Part shown: one piece after another, positions 26,558 to 35,912 of the stretch
Layout: each line of letters opens with the position of its first letter
Position numbering within the stretch: position 1 is the first letter of the stretch
DNA from: Pyrinomonadaceae bacterium
GTDB lineage: Bacteria > Acidobacteriota > Blastocatellia > Pyrinomonadales > Pyrinomonadaceae
Direction: 5' to 3'
NCBI GenBank assembly: GCA_025922875.1
Contig: JAICGZ010000007.1
Coordinates: 1-52,176, forward strand
Length of the DNA: 52,176 nucleotides
Translations under genes and position numbers: made by a program
The notes under the pieces: generated by a model
Seen by the model: only the letters and a program-made list of their open reading frames with translations
The model's database searches: none
Told to the model about the DNA's origin: nothing

Positions 26558-28159
26558 ATGTTTGACGTCTCTAACCAACGCACGACGGATCAGGAGCGGA
26601 CCATCCTACGAAAACTGCGTATCTGGATTGCCGCACTCGCAATCGCATGCCTCGTCGCCGGCATCGGTATCGGAGCGATGTTGTCAGGCCGGACTACGAT
26701 CGCACAGCCCGAAATGCAGATTGCCCGCGCGCCTGAAGCTCTGTCTGCGTCATTTGCCGAGATTGCTCGCCGCGTCGAACCGGCCGTCGTGAATATCGAA
26801 ACCACTCAGGCCCAGCCCGAGATCAGTGAGAAAGACGAAGACAAGGAAGATCAAACTGAAAAGAATCCGCTGCTCGAGATGTTCCGGCCTCGGCCAAGGC
26901 GTGCGCCAACCGGCGTCGGCAGCGGCTTTATCGTCAGTCCCAAGGGCTACATCCTGACTAATTACCACGTGGTTGAAGACGCAGCGCGAATCACTGTCGG
27001 ACTGCAATCGGGTGAGAAATACCGTGGCACCGTCATCGGCTTCGATTTCGAGACTGACGTGGCCGTAATCAAGATCGAAACGTCGAAAGATCTTCCAACT
27101 GTAACTCTCGGTGATTCAAACGCCGCACAGGTCGGCGATTGGGTGCTGGCTATGGGTTCGCCCTTCGGTCTCGATCAAACCGTCACTGCGGGAATCATTT
27201 CCAAGAAGGAACGCGAAAGTCCGCACTTCAACGTCTTCCAACGTTTTCTCCAGACTGACGCAGCTATCAATCGCGGCAACAGTGGTGGACCGCTCGTCAA
27301 CATGCGTGGCGAAGTGATCGGCATGAACTCGCAGATTGCGACGTCGACCGGTGACTACAACGGCATCGGATTCGCTCTGCCCGCGAACGAAACGAATTTC
27401 GTCTACAAACAATTAGTCGCGCAGGGGAAAGTCAAACGCGGTTACCTCGGAATAACTTTGGAATCCGTGCACGATGAGTTTGCGAAAGTTTATGGCCTGC
27501 CGGAAGCCAAGGGCGCGATCATAACCTCCGTCACGGCGACTGAAGGCGGTCAACCCACGCCGGCAGCAAAAAGCGGTCTGCAAGCCAGCGACATCATCGT
27601 CGAGTTTGAAGGCGGGCCCGTTATCAGTGCACAGGATCTGATTCAGCGTGTCGCCAGCACGCCCGTGGGCCAGCAGGTCACACTTTCTTACCTGCGAGAT
27701 GCCAATGGCAAACTGGAAAAGAAGACGATCAGCGTTGCATTGGGTGAACGGCCTCCGCCACAAACCACGAGAAACTGGGATGCACTCACAAAGCCGGCGC
27801 CGAAGAGTGGTCCTCCACGTGGCAACGCCCTGCGTCTTGGAATCACGCTCACTGAACTAACGCCGCAGCTTTTGGCTGACCGGCATCTGACCGGTGTTCA
27901 AGGTCTTTACGTGAAGGAGATCGATCCGAATGGTCTCGTGGCGGAGATTCGCACCGCGCCTGGCGGTGAGCCGGCCGTATTCGAGGGCGACGTGATCAAT
28001 AAAATCAACCGCACGCCGGTAACTTCACTCTCCGATTTCCAACGAGTGTTGAACGGGCTTAGGGCTGGTGATCCCATCGTTCTGAATGTGACAAGAGTCC
28101 GGCGCGATACGCGGGGCGATCGCCTGCTGCCGCTGATCATTCAGTTCACGTATCAATGA
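26558..28159 (+). CDS. HtrA/DegP-type periplasmic serine protease
   Basis: 533 residues. N-terminal membrane anchor or signal (about 22-42, RIWIAALAIACLVAGIGIGA); trypsin-like domain with triad H137 (LTNYHVVEDA), D167 (FETDVAVIKI) and S242 (NRGNSGGPLVNM); then two PDZ domains (about 290-385 and 420-525, the second carrying LYVKEIDPNGLVAE). A charged linker (EKDEDKEDQTEKNP) precedes the protease. Degrades or chaperones misfolded envelope proteins. AAGGTGG about 6 nt before the ATG is the ribosome site. Confidence 0.94.
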   Translation: MFDVSNQRTTDQERTILRKLRIWIAALAIACLVAGIGIGAMLSGRTTIAQPEMQIARAPEALSASFAEIARRVEPAVVNIETTQAQPEISEKDEDKEDQTEKNPLLEMFRPRPRRAPTGVGSGFIVSPKGYILTNYHVVEDAARITVGLQSGEKYRGTVIGFDFETDVAVIKIETSKDLPTVTLGDSNAAQVGDWVLAMGSPFGLDQTVTAGIISKKERESPHFNVFQRFLQTDAAINRGNSGGPLVNMRGEVIGMNSQIATSTGDYNGIGFALPANETNFVYKQLVAQGKVKRGYLGITLESVHDEFAKVYGLPEAKGAIITSVTATEGGQPTPAAKSGLQASDIIVEFEGGPVISAQDLIQRVASTPVGQQVTLSYLRDANGKLEKKTISVALGERPPPQTTRNWDALTKPAPKSGPPRGNALRLGITLTELTPQLLADRHLTGVQGLYVKEIDPNGLVAEIRTAPGGEPAVFEGDVINKINRTPVTSLSDFQRVLNGLRAGDPIVLNVTRVRRDTRGDRLLPLIIQFTYQ

Positions 28160-28237
28160 TTGCCAATTGCCGATTGCCAATTGCCAATTTGGCTTTTGAG
28201 CCTATTAAATCGGCAATCGGCAATCGGAAATTGGAAA
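28160..28237. repeat. Family E palindrome (GCCAATTGCCGATTGCC-type)
   Basis: A left arm built of TGCCAATTGC and GATTGCCAA units and a right arm of CGGCAATCGGCAATCGG units. It begins directly after the htrA stop and ends 6 bases before the aldehyde dehydrogenase ATG, so it must contribute to that leader. Confidence 0.8.
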
Positions 28238-28243
28238 TAACAT

Positions 28244-29815
28244 ATGGCTCAGGCTAAAAAGGCAATCGCAAAAACCGGCGGAAAACTCGCAGCGCGTAAC
28301 GCTGCACGCGCCGCAGTCAAAACCTATCAGAACTACATCGATGGAAAGTGGGTCGCCAGTGAGTCTGGCGAGATGTTTGAAAACATCAACCCCGCAGATA
28401 ATCGCGACATCGTCGGACGCTTTCCTCTTTCCACCAGCGACGACGTAAATGCGGCTGTGAATGCGGCACAAAACGCGTTCGATCGCTGGCGTAACACTCC
28501 CGCTCCGAAGCGCGCGGAATTGCTCTTCCGACTCGGCGAGATCCTGATCCGCAACAAGGAACAGTTTACGGCTGACATGACCCGCGAGATGGGCAAGGTT
28601 TTGAAAGAAGCCGGCGGCGACGTTCAGGAAGCGATTGATTGCACTTACTACACTGCGGGCGAAGGACGACGCCTTCACGGGTTCACCACACCGGCCGAGA
28701 TGCGCGACAAGTTTGCGATGTGCGTGCGCCAGCCGGTTGGTCTTTGCGGCCTGATCACACCATGGAATTTTCCGATGGCGATTCCATCGTGGAAACTGAT
28801 TCCAGCGTTGATCTGCGGCAACACCGTCGTGATCAAACCCGCCGAAGACACACCGCTTTCAACTTACAATTTAGTGAAATCCTGCGAGGAAGCTGGCATT
28901 CCGCCGGGCGTCGTTAATCTGGTCACTGGTTATGGCGAAACCGTTGGCGCAGCGATGACCAATCATCCGGCGCTGCGTTTGATCTCGTTCACGGGGTCGA
29001 CTGAAACCGGCCGCATCGTCGCTTCGGCCTGCGCCGAACGAAACGCCATCTGCTCGCTCGAGATGGGCGGCAAGAACGCTATCATCGTGATGGACGATGC
29101 CGATATCGATTTAGCTGTTGAAGGCGCCATTTGGGGCGCCTTTGGTACGTCTGGCCAGCGCTGTACCGCCTCGTCGCGTTTGGTTGTTCATAAGAAGGTC
29201 TATAAGCAGTTTGTTACAAAGCTGGTCGAAAATACGAAAGCACTGCGCGTCGGAGATGGTGCGGATCCTAAGACAGACGTTGGCCCGGTTATTAACGCCG
29301 ACGCCGTCGAAAAGATCATGAGTTACATCCGGATCGGACGTAACGACGATGGCGCTAAGCTCGCTTGTGGCGGCAAACGTCTGTCGCGAGGTGATTATGC
29401 GAACGGCCATTTCATCGAACCGACAGTCTTCACTGACGCTGCTCCTGACATGCGCATTTCACAGGAAGAGATTTTTGGACCAGTAACGACAGTTATTCCA
29501 GCGAACTCGCTCGACGACGCAATTCAGATCGCCAACGGCGTTCGTTATGGTCTATCGGCGGCGATCTACACGCAGAACGTCAATCGCGCTTTCAAAGCGA
29601 TGAACGAGATGTACACCGGCATCTTCTACGTGAATGCTTCAACCATCGGCGCTGAGGTCCATCTTCCGTTCGGCGGCACCAAGGCAACCGGCAACGGCCA
29701 TCGTGAAGCAGGCACGCAGGTGTTGGACATCTTCTCTGAATGGAAGTCGGTTTATGTCGACTTCAGCGGCAAGCTGCAGCGTGCGCAGATCGACCAGGTT
29801 GAGTCCCCTCAATGA
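28244..29815 (+). CDS. NAD(P)-dependent aldehyde dehydrogenase
   Basis: 523 residues. Catalytic N174 (TPWNFPMAI), general base E273 (SLEMGGKNA) and nucleophile C307 (GQRCTASSR) are all present. The cofactor region [10 protein letters not shown] and the C-terminal [17 protein letters not shown] fit the succinate-/glutarate-/aminoadipate-semialdehyde-type group. The first 27 residues are an Ala/Lys/Arg-rich extension ([20 protein letters not shown]) absent from most relatives. It is followed, after a palindrome, by alanine dehydrogenase on the same strand, which may hint at amino-acid catabolism. Exact substrate unknown. Confidence 0.92.
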   Translation: MAQAKKAIAKTGGKLAARNAARAAVKTYQNYIDGKWVASESGEMFENINPADNRDIVGRFPLSTSDDVNAAVNAAQNAFDRWRNTPAPKRAELLFRLGEILIRNKEQFTADMTREMGKVLKEAGGDVQEAIDCTYYTAGEGRRLHGFTTPAEMRDKFAMCVRQPVGLCGLITPWNFPMAIPSWKLIPALICGNTVVIKPAEDTPLSTYNLVKSCEEAGIPPGVVNLVTGYGETVGAAMTNHPALRLISFTGSTETGRIVASACAERNAICSLEMGGKNAIIVMDDADIDLAVEGAIWGAFGTSGQRCTASSRLVVHKKVYKQFVTKLVENTKALRVGDGADPKTDVGPVINADAVEKIMSYIRIGRNDDGAKLACGGKRLSRGDYANGHFIEPTVFTDAAPDMRISQEEIFGPVTTVIPANSLDDAIQIANGVRYGLSAAIYTQNVNRAFKAMNEMYTGIFYVNASTIGAEVHLPFGGTKATGNGHREAGTQVLDIFSEWKSVYVDFSGKLQRAQIDQVESPQ

Positions 29816-29826
29816 CAGCATCTTCA

Positions 29827-29904
29827 GCCACAAAAAGGCACAAAAGGCACAAATAACTGATTATCGCTATTGATGCATTTGTGCTTTTTGTGCCTTTTTG
29901 TGGC
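29827..29904. repeat. Family C palindrome, near-perfect copy
   Basis: 28-base arms at 29827-29854 and 29877-29904 are inverted with one mismatch. It fills the gap between the aldehyde dehydrogenase and alanine dehydrogenase genes and ends 6 bases before the latter's ribosome site. Confidence 0.9.
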
Positions 29905-29924
29905 CCACCCAGGAGAATAAAATT

Positions 29925-31049
29925 GTGATCGTCGGTCTGCCGAAAGAAATCAAAGACAACGAATACCGAGTTGGATTAACGCCTGCCGGAGTGCGCGCCT
30001 TGAAAGACGCAGGACACGAAATCCGGGTCGAGGCGAACTCGGGCGCAGGTTCGGGTTTTGAAGATACGCTGTACGAACGCGCCGGGGCCACCATCATCCC
30101 ATCCGCTGACGACGTTTGGGCCAGCGCCGACATGATCGTAAAAGTGAAAGAGCCGATCGCGACCGAGTATCCACGTATGCGCGAGGGCCAACTGCTTTTC
30201 ACGTACCTCCATCTTGCTCCGGAACACGCGCTCACGCAGGAGTTGATTAAGCGTAAAGTCACCGGCATCGCCTACGAGACGATTACGGATCGACGCGGTA
30301 CGTTGCCGTTGCTGACTCCCATGTCGGAAGTCGCTGGGCGCATGGCGATTCAGGTCGGGGCGCACTACCTCGAGAAGATGAGTGGTGGAAGAGGAATTCT
30401 ATTGGGCGGCGTTCCGGGTGTGCCCGCGGCGCGAGTCGTGATCATCGGCGGCGGCGTCGTTGGCACAAACGCAGCGAAGATTGCAGTGGGCATGGGCGCG
30501 CACGTTACGATCATCGATAAGAACCTCGATCGGTTGCGCGAGCTCGACGATATTTTCCTGTCAAAAATTTCCACGCTTGCGTCCAGCGCTTACATGATCC
30601 AGGACGCCATCTCGGAAGCGGATCTGATCGTTGGCGCCGTGCTGGTGCCTGGCGCCGCCGCGCCGAAGCTCGTGACACGGGCCATGCTCAAGGAAGTTCC
30701 TAATGGTGCTGTTATAGTGGACGTCGCGGTCGATCAGGGTGGCTGCATCGAGACTACACATCCGACCACTCACTCGAATCCAACCTATTACGTTGAAGGT
30801 GTGCTGCACTATTGTGTTGCAAACATGCCGGGCGCCGTGCCACGCACTTCGACGTTCGCGTTGACTAACGCAACGTTGCCCTATGCCCTGAAGCTGGCAA
30901 ACAAAGGCTTCATGGAAGCGATTACAAGTGATCCGGGTTTGAAAGAAGGTGTCAACACCTACGCGGGACACTGCACGTATGAGGCAGTCGCTACCGACCA
31001 GAGCATTCCATATTCGCCACTAGACAAACTAATCGAGAATACAAAATAA
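29925..31049 (+). CDS. ald: Alanine dehydrogenase
   Basis: 374 residues from GTG 29925. AGGAG stands 9 nt upstream, and the ORF-track start at TTG 29898 lies inside a repeat. [20 protein letters not shown] is the standard N-terminus. NAD site [29 protein letters not shown] and HLAPE (substrate-site region), and C-terminal [11 protein letters not shown] all fit. Interconverts alanine and pyruvate plus ammonia. Probably in the same unit as the aldehyde dehydrogenase unless the intervening palindrome terminates transcription. Confidence 0.95.
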   Translation: MIVGLPKEIKDNEYRVGLTPAGVRALKDAGHEIRVEANSGAGSGFEDTLYERAGATIIPSADDVWASADMIVKVKEPIATEYPRMREGQLLFTYLHLAPEHALTQELIKRKVTGIAYETITDRRGTLPLLTPMSEVAGRMAIQVGAHYLEKMSGGRGILLGGVPGVPAARVVIIGGGVVGTNAAKIAVGMGAHVTIIDKNLDRLRELDDIFLSKISTLASSAYMIQDAISEADLIVGAVLVPGAAAPKLVTRAMLKEVPNGAVIVDVAVDQGGCIETTHPTTHSNPTYYVEGVLHYCVANMPGAVPRTSTFALTNATLPYALKLANKGFMEAITSDPGLKEGVNTYAGHCTYEAVATDQSIPYSPLDKLIENTK

Positions 31050-31050
31050 G

Positions 31051-31123
31051 TTTCCCGCAAAGGCGCAAAAAGGCAAAGGGATATCTTCAACTTAGCTTTG
31101 CTTCTTTGCGTCTTTACGGGAAA
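31051..31123. repeat. Family A palindrome, overlapping the response-regulator 3' end
   Basis: TTTCCCGCAAAGGCGCAAAA opens the left arm and CTTCTTTGCGTCTTTACGGG the right. The right arm encodes the C-terminal SRKDAKKQS of the convergent response regulator. It separates that gene from ald. Confidence 0.85.
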
Positions 31124-31643
31124 AAATCATTTCCGACATACAGGCCAGGAGATCTTCCTGAGAGACCGGCTTTGCAAGAAACGCGTTCACCTGCTCAGAC
31201 TCATCGGTCGTATTCTTCGGATCGAGTGCGCTCAACAAGATGATCGGCAAGTGGGCCAGATGCTCGCTGTTCCTCACGAAACGACACAACTCATATCCAT
31301 CAAGGTTCGGCATCAGCGCATCCGTAACGATCACATCGACGCGGGTGGCGAGCAAAACTTTCATCGCTTCCAAACCATCACCGGCGGATGCAACTTCATA
31401 CCCCGCGCGCTGAAGCACGACTTCAAGGTAGCGTCGCAGCGCAGGATCGTCCTCGACCAGCAACACACAAGGGCGCTCCCCGGGCGTTTGCGCCGAGTGT
31501 AGTCCATTACCTGAAAAATCGAGTTGGTCCAGTCCGGTCATTGCTGTGGGCTTAGACTTTTTCGAGGCCGTGAGGGCTTCGGGATTTCGAGCCAGGGATG
31601 ACTCGCCAAAAGCAGAGTAGACGCGCCGAGCGGTGCTTGTCAA
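31092..31643 (-). CDS. Single-domain response regulator (CheY-like)
   Basis: 183 residues from TTG 31643. A start at ATG 31541 (149 residues) is equally possible because neither has a clear ribosome site. The receiver domain (about 58-172) has the acidic pocket LLVEDDPALRRYL, phospho-acceptor Asp in VIVTDALMPNLDGYEL, and the conserved Lys in FLAKPVSQEDLL. The N-terminal region is low in recognisable structure. No output domain and no adjacent histidine kinase. The final residues FSRKDAKKQS come from a family A repeat. It lies downstream of the polysaccharide genes on the same strand, which may or may not mean a functional link. Confidence 0.85.
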   Translation of the reverse strand: MTSTARRVYSAFGESSLARNPEALTASKKSKPTAMTGLDQLDFSGNGLHSAQTPGERPCVLLVEDDPALRRYLEVVLQRAGYEVASAGDGLEAMKVLLATRVDVIVTDALMPNLDGYELCRFVRNSEHLAHLPIILLSALDPKNTTDESEQVNAFLAKPVSQEDLLACMSEMIFSRKDAKKQS

Positions 31644-31667
31644 TGTTTTGCTATGTTGCCAAGGATG

Positions 31668-33605
31668 TTAATCGATGAACGTGCGGTGCCACAATTCCAG
31701 GCCAAGTAGCTGAAAAATCTGTAGGTTATAGTCCTCACGCCCGGAAAAGTCAGCGTCCAGCACTCGCCTTACTTCCCCCGGACGGAACATGCCGCGGCGC
31801 TTCACCGCCTCTTCCGACAATAGGTCGTCTATCAACGGCCTCAAAGGGCCGCGCAGCCACGATCGGATAGGCGCTCCAAACCCGGCCTTCTTTCGCCAGA
31901 CCACCTCTTTCGGCAAAACACTTTCGAGCGCACGCTTGAGCACGTACTTTCGCGTGAGCCCGCGCAGTTTCAATCTCGGCGGCATGCGTGCGGCCATTTC
32001 GATCATCTCGCGATTAAGAAACGGCACGCGGACTTCGAGATTCGCGGCCATCGAAGTCTTGTCGGTAGTTAAAAGATTGAGGCAAGGCAGAAACGTTTTC
32101 AGATCGACGTAAAGAAGCTGGTTCAATGGCGCAGCATCTGCGACGCGCGCGAAGTAAGCACGATGCGCGGCATACGGATCGTAGTCGCGTGTGAGTGTGC
32201 GCCATTCGTCGGTATACAGGCGGTGCTTCATGTCGTTCGTAAAGTAAGTGCCGTAACCGAGGTAACGATCTTCGAAATCGAGCGCGGCGCTGCGTGCAAA
32301 CTTCTTCGCGTTGCGAAGCGGCGCCGTCAGTCTTCCCGGCAACCCACCGGGCAAAACATGCGCGACGGTTTTCATCAGCGGTCGCCGCAGCAGATTTGGA
32401 ACCGGATCAAACGCCGACGCAATCTTCATCGCCATTTGCCGCGGGTAACCGGCAAACACTTCGTCGCCACCCATGCCTGAAAGCATTACGGTCAGAGTTT
32501 CACGCGCCGCTCTCGACACCAGATAACTGGGAATCGCCATGTCGATTGGCGGTTCTTCCATGTGATAGACAAGCTTCGGCAGGAGATCGGCGACAGAGGG
32601 TTTCAACATGATCTCGTGATAGTCAGTCTGCAACTGCTCGTTGACGCGCCGCGCCCAACGCACGTCGTCGGGGATGATGTCGTAACGCAGGTCTTCGCTT
32701 TCGATCCCCACTGTATAAGTGCTAATCGCCTTGCCGTTGCGATGGCGTTCCATCATCGCCACGATTCCGGAAGAGTCGATGCCGCCGGAGAGAAACGATC
32801 CGAGCGGCACGTCGGCCACCATCTCCATTTTCACAACGCGATCGAGAGTATTGAGTACGCGCTCGCACCAGGCCGCTTCGTTCTTTCCTTCTTCGATGGT
32901 AGAGAAAGAAACGTCCCACCACTGCTGGAGCGTGATCTCATCGCCATGAAAGTGGAGCAGATGCGCGGGAGGAACGGTTTTGATGTTTGTAAACAACGTG
33001 TTCGGATCGGGTGACCAGAGGAAAGTGAGAAACTGATGCAGCGCTTCGGGATTGAGTTCAGGTGTTACTAATCCGCTCGCGAGGATGGCTTTGATTTCGG
33101 AGCCGAAGACAAACGTTGCGGGCGCGTCGTTTCGAGCTGGAATGAACGAATAATAGAGCGGCTTGATGCCGACGTGATCGCGAACCAGTGTCAACGTCCG
33201 CTCGCGATTGTCCCAAACGGCGAAGGCAAACATGCCGTTGAAACGCCCGACAGCTTCCCAGCCCCATTCGGAAATAGCGGCGAGCAGGACTTCCGCATCT
33301 GAATCCGTGCGGAAGTTTTGGCCGAGGGACTTGAGTTCTTCGCGCAGTTCACGATAGTTGTAGATCTCACCATTGAACGTGAGGACGTAGCGCCCCTCGT
33401 GAGAGAGCATCGGTTCGTGACCCGCTGGACTCGGATCGATGATGGCGAGGCGGCGATGGCCCAGGCACAAGCGCCTGCCGGAGGAATCGATCGGCTCGGA
33501 GACCCACGTCCCTGAATCATCCCGACCGCGATGCTCCACGCTCTCGAGCATCGGACCGATGAGTCTTTCAGGCTCGATATGAACAATTCCTGCAATCCCG
33601 CACAT
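31668..33605 (-). CDS. AsnB-type glutamine amidotransferase, copy 1 of the glycan locus
   Basis: 645 residues. Class II glutaminase domain with nucleophile C2 (MCGIAGIVHIE) and the FNGEIYNYRELREEL loop; then the synthetase domain with the ATP pyrophosphatase loop PLGSFLSGGIDSSGIVAM. Length fits the asparagine-synthase-like proteins common in surface-glycan loci, where known relatives amidate uronic-acid carboxyls (for example WbpS-type proteins). Asparagine synthesis cannot be excluded, but a second AsnB homologue in the same locus argues for a glycan role. Immediately downstream of the bi-domain oxidoreductase gene, across a family B repeat. Confidence 0.9.
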   Translation of the reverse strand: MCGIAGIVHIEPERLIGPMLESVEHRGRDDSGTWVSEPIDSSGRRLCLGHRRLAIIDPSPAGHEPMLSHEGRYVLTFNGEIYNYRELREELKSLGQNFRTDSDAEVLLAAISEWGWEAVGRFNGMFAFAVWDNRERTLTLVRDHVGIKPLYYSFIPARNDAPATFVFGSEIKAILASGLVTPELNPEALHQFLTFLWSPDPNTLFTNIKTVPPAHLLHFHGDEITLQQWWDVSFSTIEEGKNEAAWCERVLNTLDRVVKMEMVADVPLGSFLSGGIDSSGIVAMMERHRNGKAISTYTVGIESEDLRYDIIPDDVRWARRVNEQLQTDYHEIMLKPSVADLLPKLVYHMEEPPIDMAIPSYLVSRAARETLTVMLSGMGGDEVFAGYPRQMAMKIASAFDPVPNLLRRPLMKTVAHVLPGGLPGRLTAPLRNAKKFARSAALDFEDRYLGYGTYFTNDMKHRLYTDEWRTLTRDYDPYAAHRAYFARVADAAPLNQLLYVDLKTFLPCLNLLTTDKTSMAANLEVRVPFLNREMIEMAARMPPRLKLRGLTRKYVLKRALESVLPKEVVWRKKAGFGAPIRSWLRGPLRPLIDDLLSEEAVKRRGMFRPGEVRRVLDADFSGREDYNLQIFQLLGLELWHRTFID

Positions 33606-33616
33606 TGATCAAAAAC

Positions 33617-33691
33617 CTAACCACAGATTACACAGATTTTGAAAACCGATCTGCGCAGATCTGTGTGAGAGATCCGTGTAACCTTTGGTTC
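33617..33691. repeat. Family B palindrome, copy 3
   Basis: CTAACCACAGATTACACAGA and GATCCGTGTAACCTTTGGTT are imperfect inverted arms with a GATCTGCGCAGATC palindrome at the centre. It lies between the AsnB-type and bi-domain oxidoreductase genes and touches the latter's stop. Confidence 0.8.
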
Positions 33692-35843
33692 AAAGCTCGA
33701 AGGGGCGGCGTTCCCGAAGCGAGTCGAGCACGCGGAATGTCGCGCGGCTCGTGGCAGCAAGTTCATCGAGACTGATCGGCGCCGCCCCACCTTCGAGCAC
33801 GCTTGCACAAACGGCGTGCACCTGTGCCTGCTGACCTTTGTCCTGCGCCTTCAACGTCACCTGCTCTTCGCGTCCGTCTTTGTAGAGCGTGGCGCGCCGA
33901 TAATCATCAAGTACAAAAACTCTCCCTGCGCCGAATATCTCCACGCGCTCCTTCGCCAAAGACTTGTCGCCCTCGCTGAGATACGCAACGGCGCCATTCG
34001 AACCATCCGCAAATCGCAACGTGATAAAAACCGAGTCGGTATCGATGATCTTGCTCGACTTTGCACTCATCGACTCCGCAAAGACAAACACCGGCAGCGC
34101 TCCGGTTAGATGCTCCATCAGATCGATGAAATGACAAACCTCACCAATGATCCGGCCACCACCTTCGACATCGTTCTGAGTCCAGTGCTCCTTTGGAATG
34201 CGACCGGCGTTTACCCGATAGAGAATCGAAAGCGGCGTCTCGCTACCGGCGAAGAACTCTTTTGCACGCTGCGCGAGCGGCGAGAAGCGCCGGTTGAAGC
34301 CGACCATCAACTTGCCTGTGGAAGTTCCGGCAACGTCGAGAACTGATTCCAACTCCTGATCGTTCAGCGCCAGCGGCTTCTCAACGAAGACGTGCTTATT
34401 ACGTTCGAGGGCTTTGCGTGCAAGCTCCGCATGCGTGGCGTGTCGCGTGCCGATTACAACGAGATTGACCTGGGCGTCGTCCAGCACCTCCTCAGCGCTC
34501 GACACCGCATACGCAAATCCAAACCTCTTTCCAACATCGTGCGCCGAAATTCCGGAAGCTGTCGCTATCGAACTAAACTGAACGCCCTCGGCTTTGAAGT
34601 GTGGCAGCAACATCGCCGGAACGTAGCCGCCCGCGCCAATCACTCCCAACACGATCGCCTTCTCCGCTTTCCGCACCGGAGCAGTCGCGTTGAGCGACAC
34701 TCTTCGCGCAATCTCGGCTTCCGGATCGTAATTGAGCACAACACCCAGATACGGTTCCTGCACGTCACCCGAGATTAACCGGTATGCGCGCTCAGCTTCT
34801 GCTATCGGAAAGCGATGAGTCGTCAACCGCTCGACGTTGACGCGCTTGTCACCGGCGAGTTGGAGAAAGCTCTCGATATTTCGCTTCTCGGTCCAACGCA
34901 CGTAAGGGAGCGGATAGTCGTGTCCCCTCTCTTCATAGTCAGGATCGTAGCGGCCTGGTCCATACGACATCGAAACGATCAGTTTGAGCTCACGACTGAA
35001 GAACGGCGGACGCGGAATGTCCATGCCCGTCATGCCCACGACAATCACGCGTCCTTTCAAACGCGACACTTGCGCCGCCAGTTCGATAGGCCCGTTTGAA
35101 TCAGTGGCAGCCGTGATCAGTACTGCGTCAGCACCGTGACCACGAGTCCACGCCGCGATCTCTTTTGCAGCTTCTTCATTTGAAACAACGGCCTTGTCAG
35201 CACCCAACTCGAGCGCCAAAGAAACTCGCGACGGATCCAGGTCCAGTCCGCATACGCGACAGCCATTTGCTTTGAGAAGCTGGACCGTGAGTTGGCCCAC
35301 CAAACCCAGCCCGATCACGACAACGGATTCACCGAGCGTCGGCTCCGCGAGCCGAACACCCTGCAACGCGATCGCGCCCAGCGTTCCGTAGGCTCCCGAC
35401 TCAAAACTCACACTCTCGGGAAGATGAACACAAAGGTTCTTCGGCACTGACAACACTTCCGCGTGCGAAGCAAAACCAACACCTGCACACGCAACGCGAT
35501 CGCCGATCTGAAACTCCGTCACGTCATTCGCAACTGCGGAAACTATTCCCGCGGCGCTGTAACCCAACGCCTGCGAGGCCGCCATCTTGTCGCGCACCGC
35601 GGCAAACGTGTTAAGAAGTCCTTCGTTCTTCACCTTTGCAACAACAGCTTTGACGAGATCGGGACGTTGCCGTGCCTCCTGGACCAACCCTTTGCTGACG
35701 AGTTCGACCGCAGCGCGTTCAGTGCCTGCACTAATCAACGACGCGACAGTGCGCACCAGCACGCGCCCTCTCTGCAACGCCGGCACCGGCACTTCCCCGA
35801 CAAATGGCCTGCCCGTTTTACGATTTTGTAGGACTTGCTTCAT
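33690..35843 (-). CDS. Bi-domain oxidoreductase: MDR alcohol-dehydrogenase fused to Gfo/Idh/MocA
   Basis: Start taken at ATG 35843 (MKQVLQNRKTG, the usual N-terminus) rather than GTG 35855; 717 residues. The N-terminal half (about 1-385) is a medium-chain dehydrogenase-like fold with the nucleotide motif VVIGLGLVGQLTVQLLKANG. The C-terminal half (about 398-717) is a Gfo/Idh/MocA oxidoreductase with LGVIGAGGYVPAMLLPHFK and the EKPLALN motif. Such fusions occur in polysaccharide loci, often beside heparinase-like and AsnB-like genes, but I know of no settled reaction. Two nucleotide sites in one chain would allow a redox-neutral oxidation-reduction on a sugar, which is inference. Confidence 0.88.
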   Translation of the reverse strand: MKQVLQNRKTGRPFVGEVPVPALQRGRVLVRTVASLISAGTERAAVELVSKGLVQEARQRPDLVKAVVAKVKNEGLLNTFAAVRDKMAASQALGYSAAGIVSAVANDVTEFQIGDRVACAGVGFASHAEVLSVPKNLCVHLPESVSFESGAYGTLGAIALQGVRLAEPTLGESVVVIGLGLVGQLTVQLLKANGCRVCGLDLDPSRVSLALELGADKAVVSNEEAAKEIAAWTRGHGADAVLITAATDSNGPIELAAQVSRLKGRVIVVGMTGMDIPRPPFFSRELKLIVSMSYGPGRYDPDYEERGHDYPLPYVRWTEKRNIESFLQLAGDKRVNVERLTTHRFPIAEAERAYRLISGDVQEPYLGVVLNYDPEAEIARRVSLNATAPVRKAEKAIVLGVIGAGGYVPAMLLPHFKAEGVQFSSIATASGISAHDVGKRFGFAYAVSSAEEVLDDAQVNLVVIGTRHATHAELARKALERNKHVFVEKPLALNDQELESVLDVAGTSTGKLMVGFNRRFSPLAQRAKEFFAGSETPLSILYRVNAGRIPKEHWTQNDVEGGGRIIGEVCHFIDLMEHLTGALPVFVFAESMSAKSSKIIDTDSVFITLRFADGSNGAVAYLSEGDKSLAKERVEIFGAGRVFVLDDYRRATLYKDGREEQVTLKAQDKGQQAQVHAVCASVLEGGAAPISLDELAATSRATFRVLDSLRERRPFEL

Positions 35844-35850
35844 ATGTTGA

Positions 35851-35909
35851 GACACAAAAGCACAAATGTTAGATCAAAACTCTTTTGTGCTTATGTGCAT
35901 CTTTGTGGC
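35851..35909. repeat. Family C palindrome, degenerate copy
   Basis: GACACAAAAGCACAAA and TTTTGTGCTTATGTGCATCT are degenerate inverted arms, between the glycosyltransferase and bi-domain oxidoreductase genes. Confidence 0.7.
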
Positions 35910-35912
35910 GAA

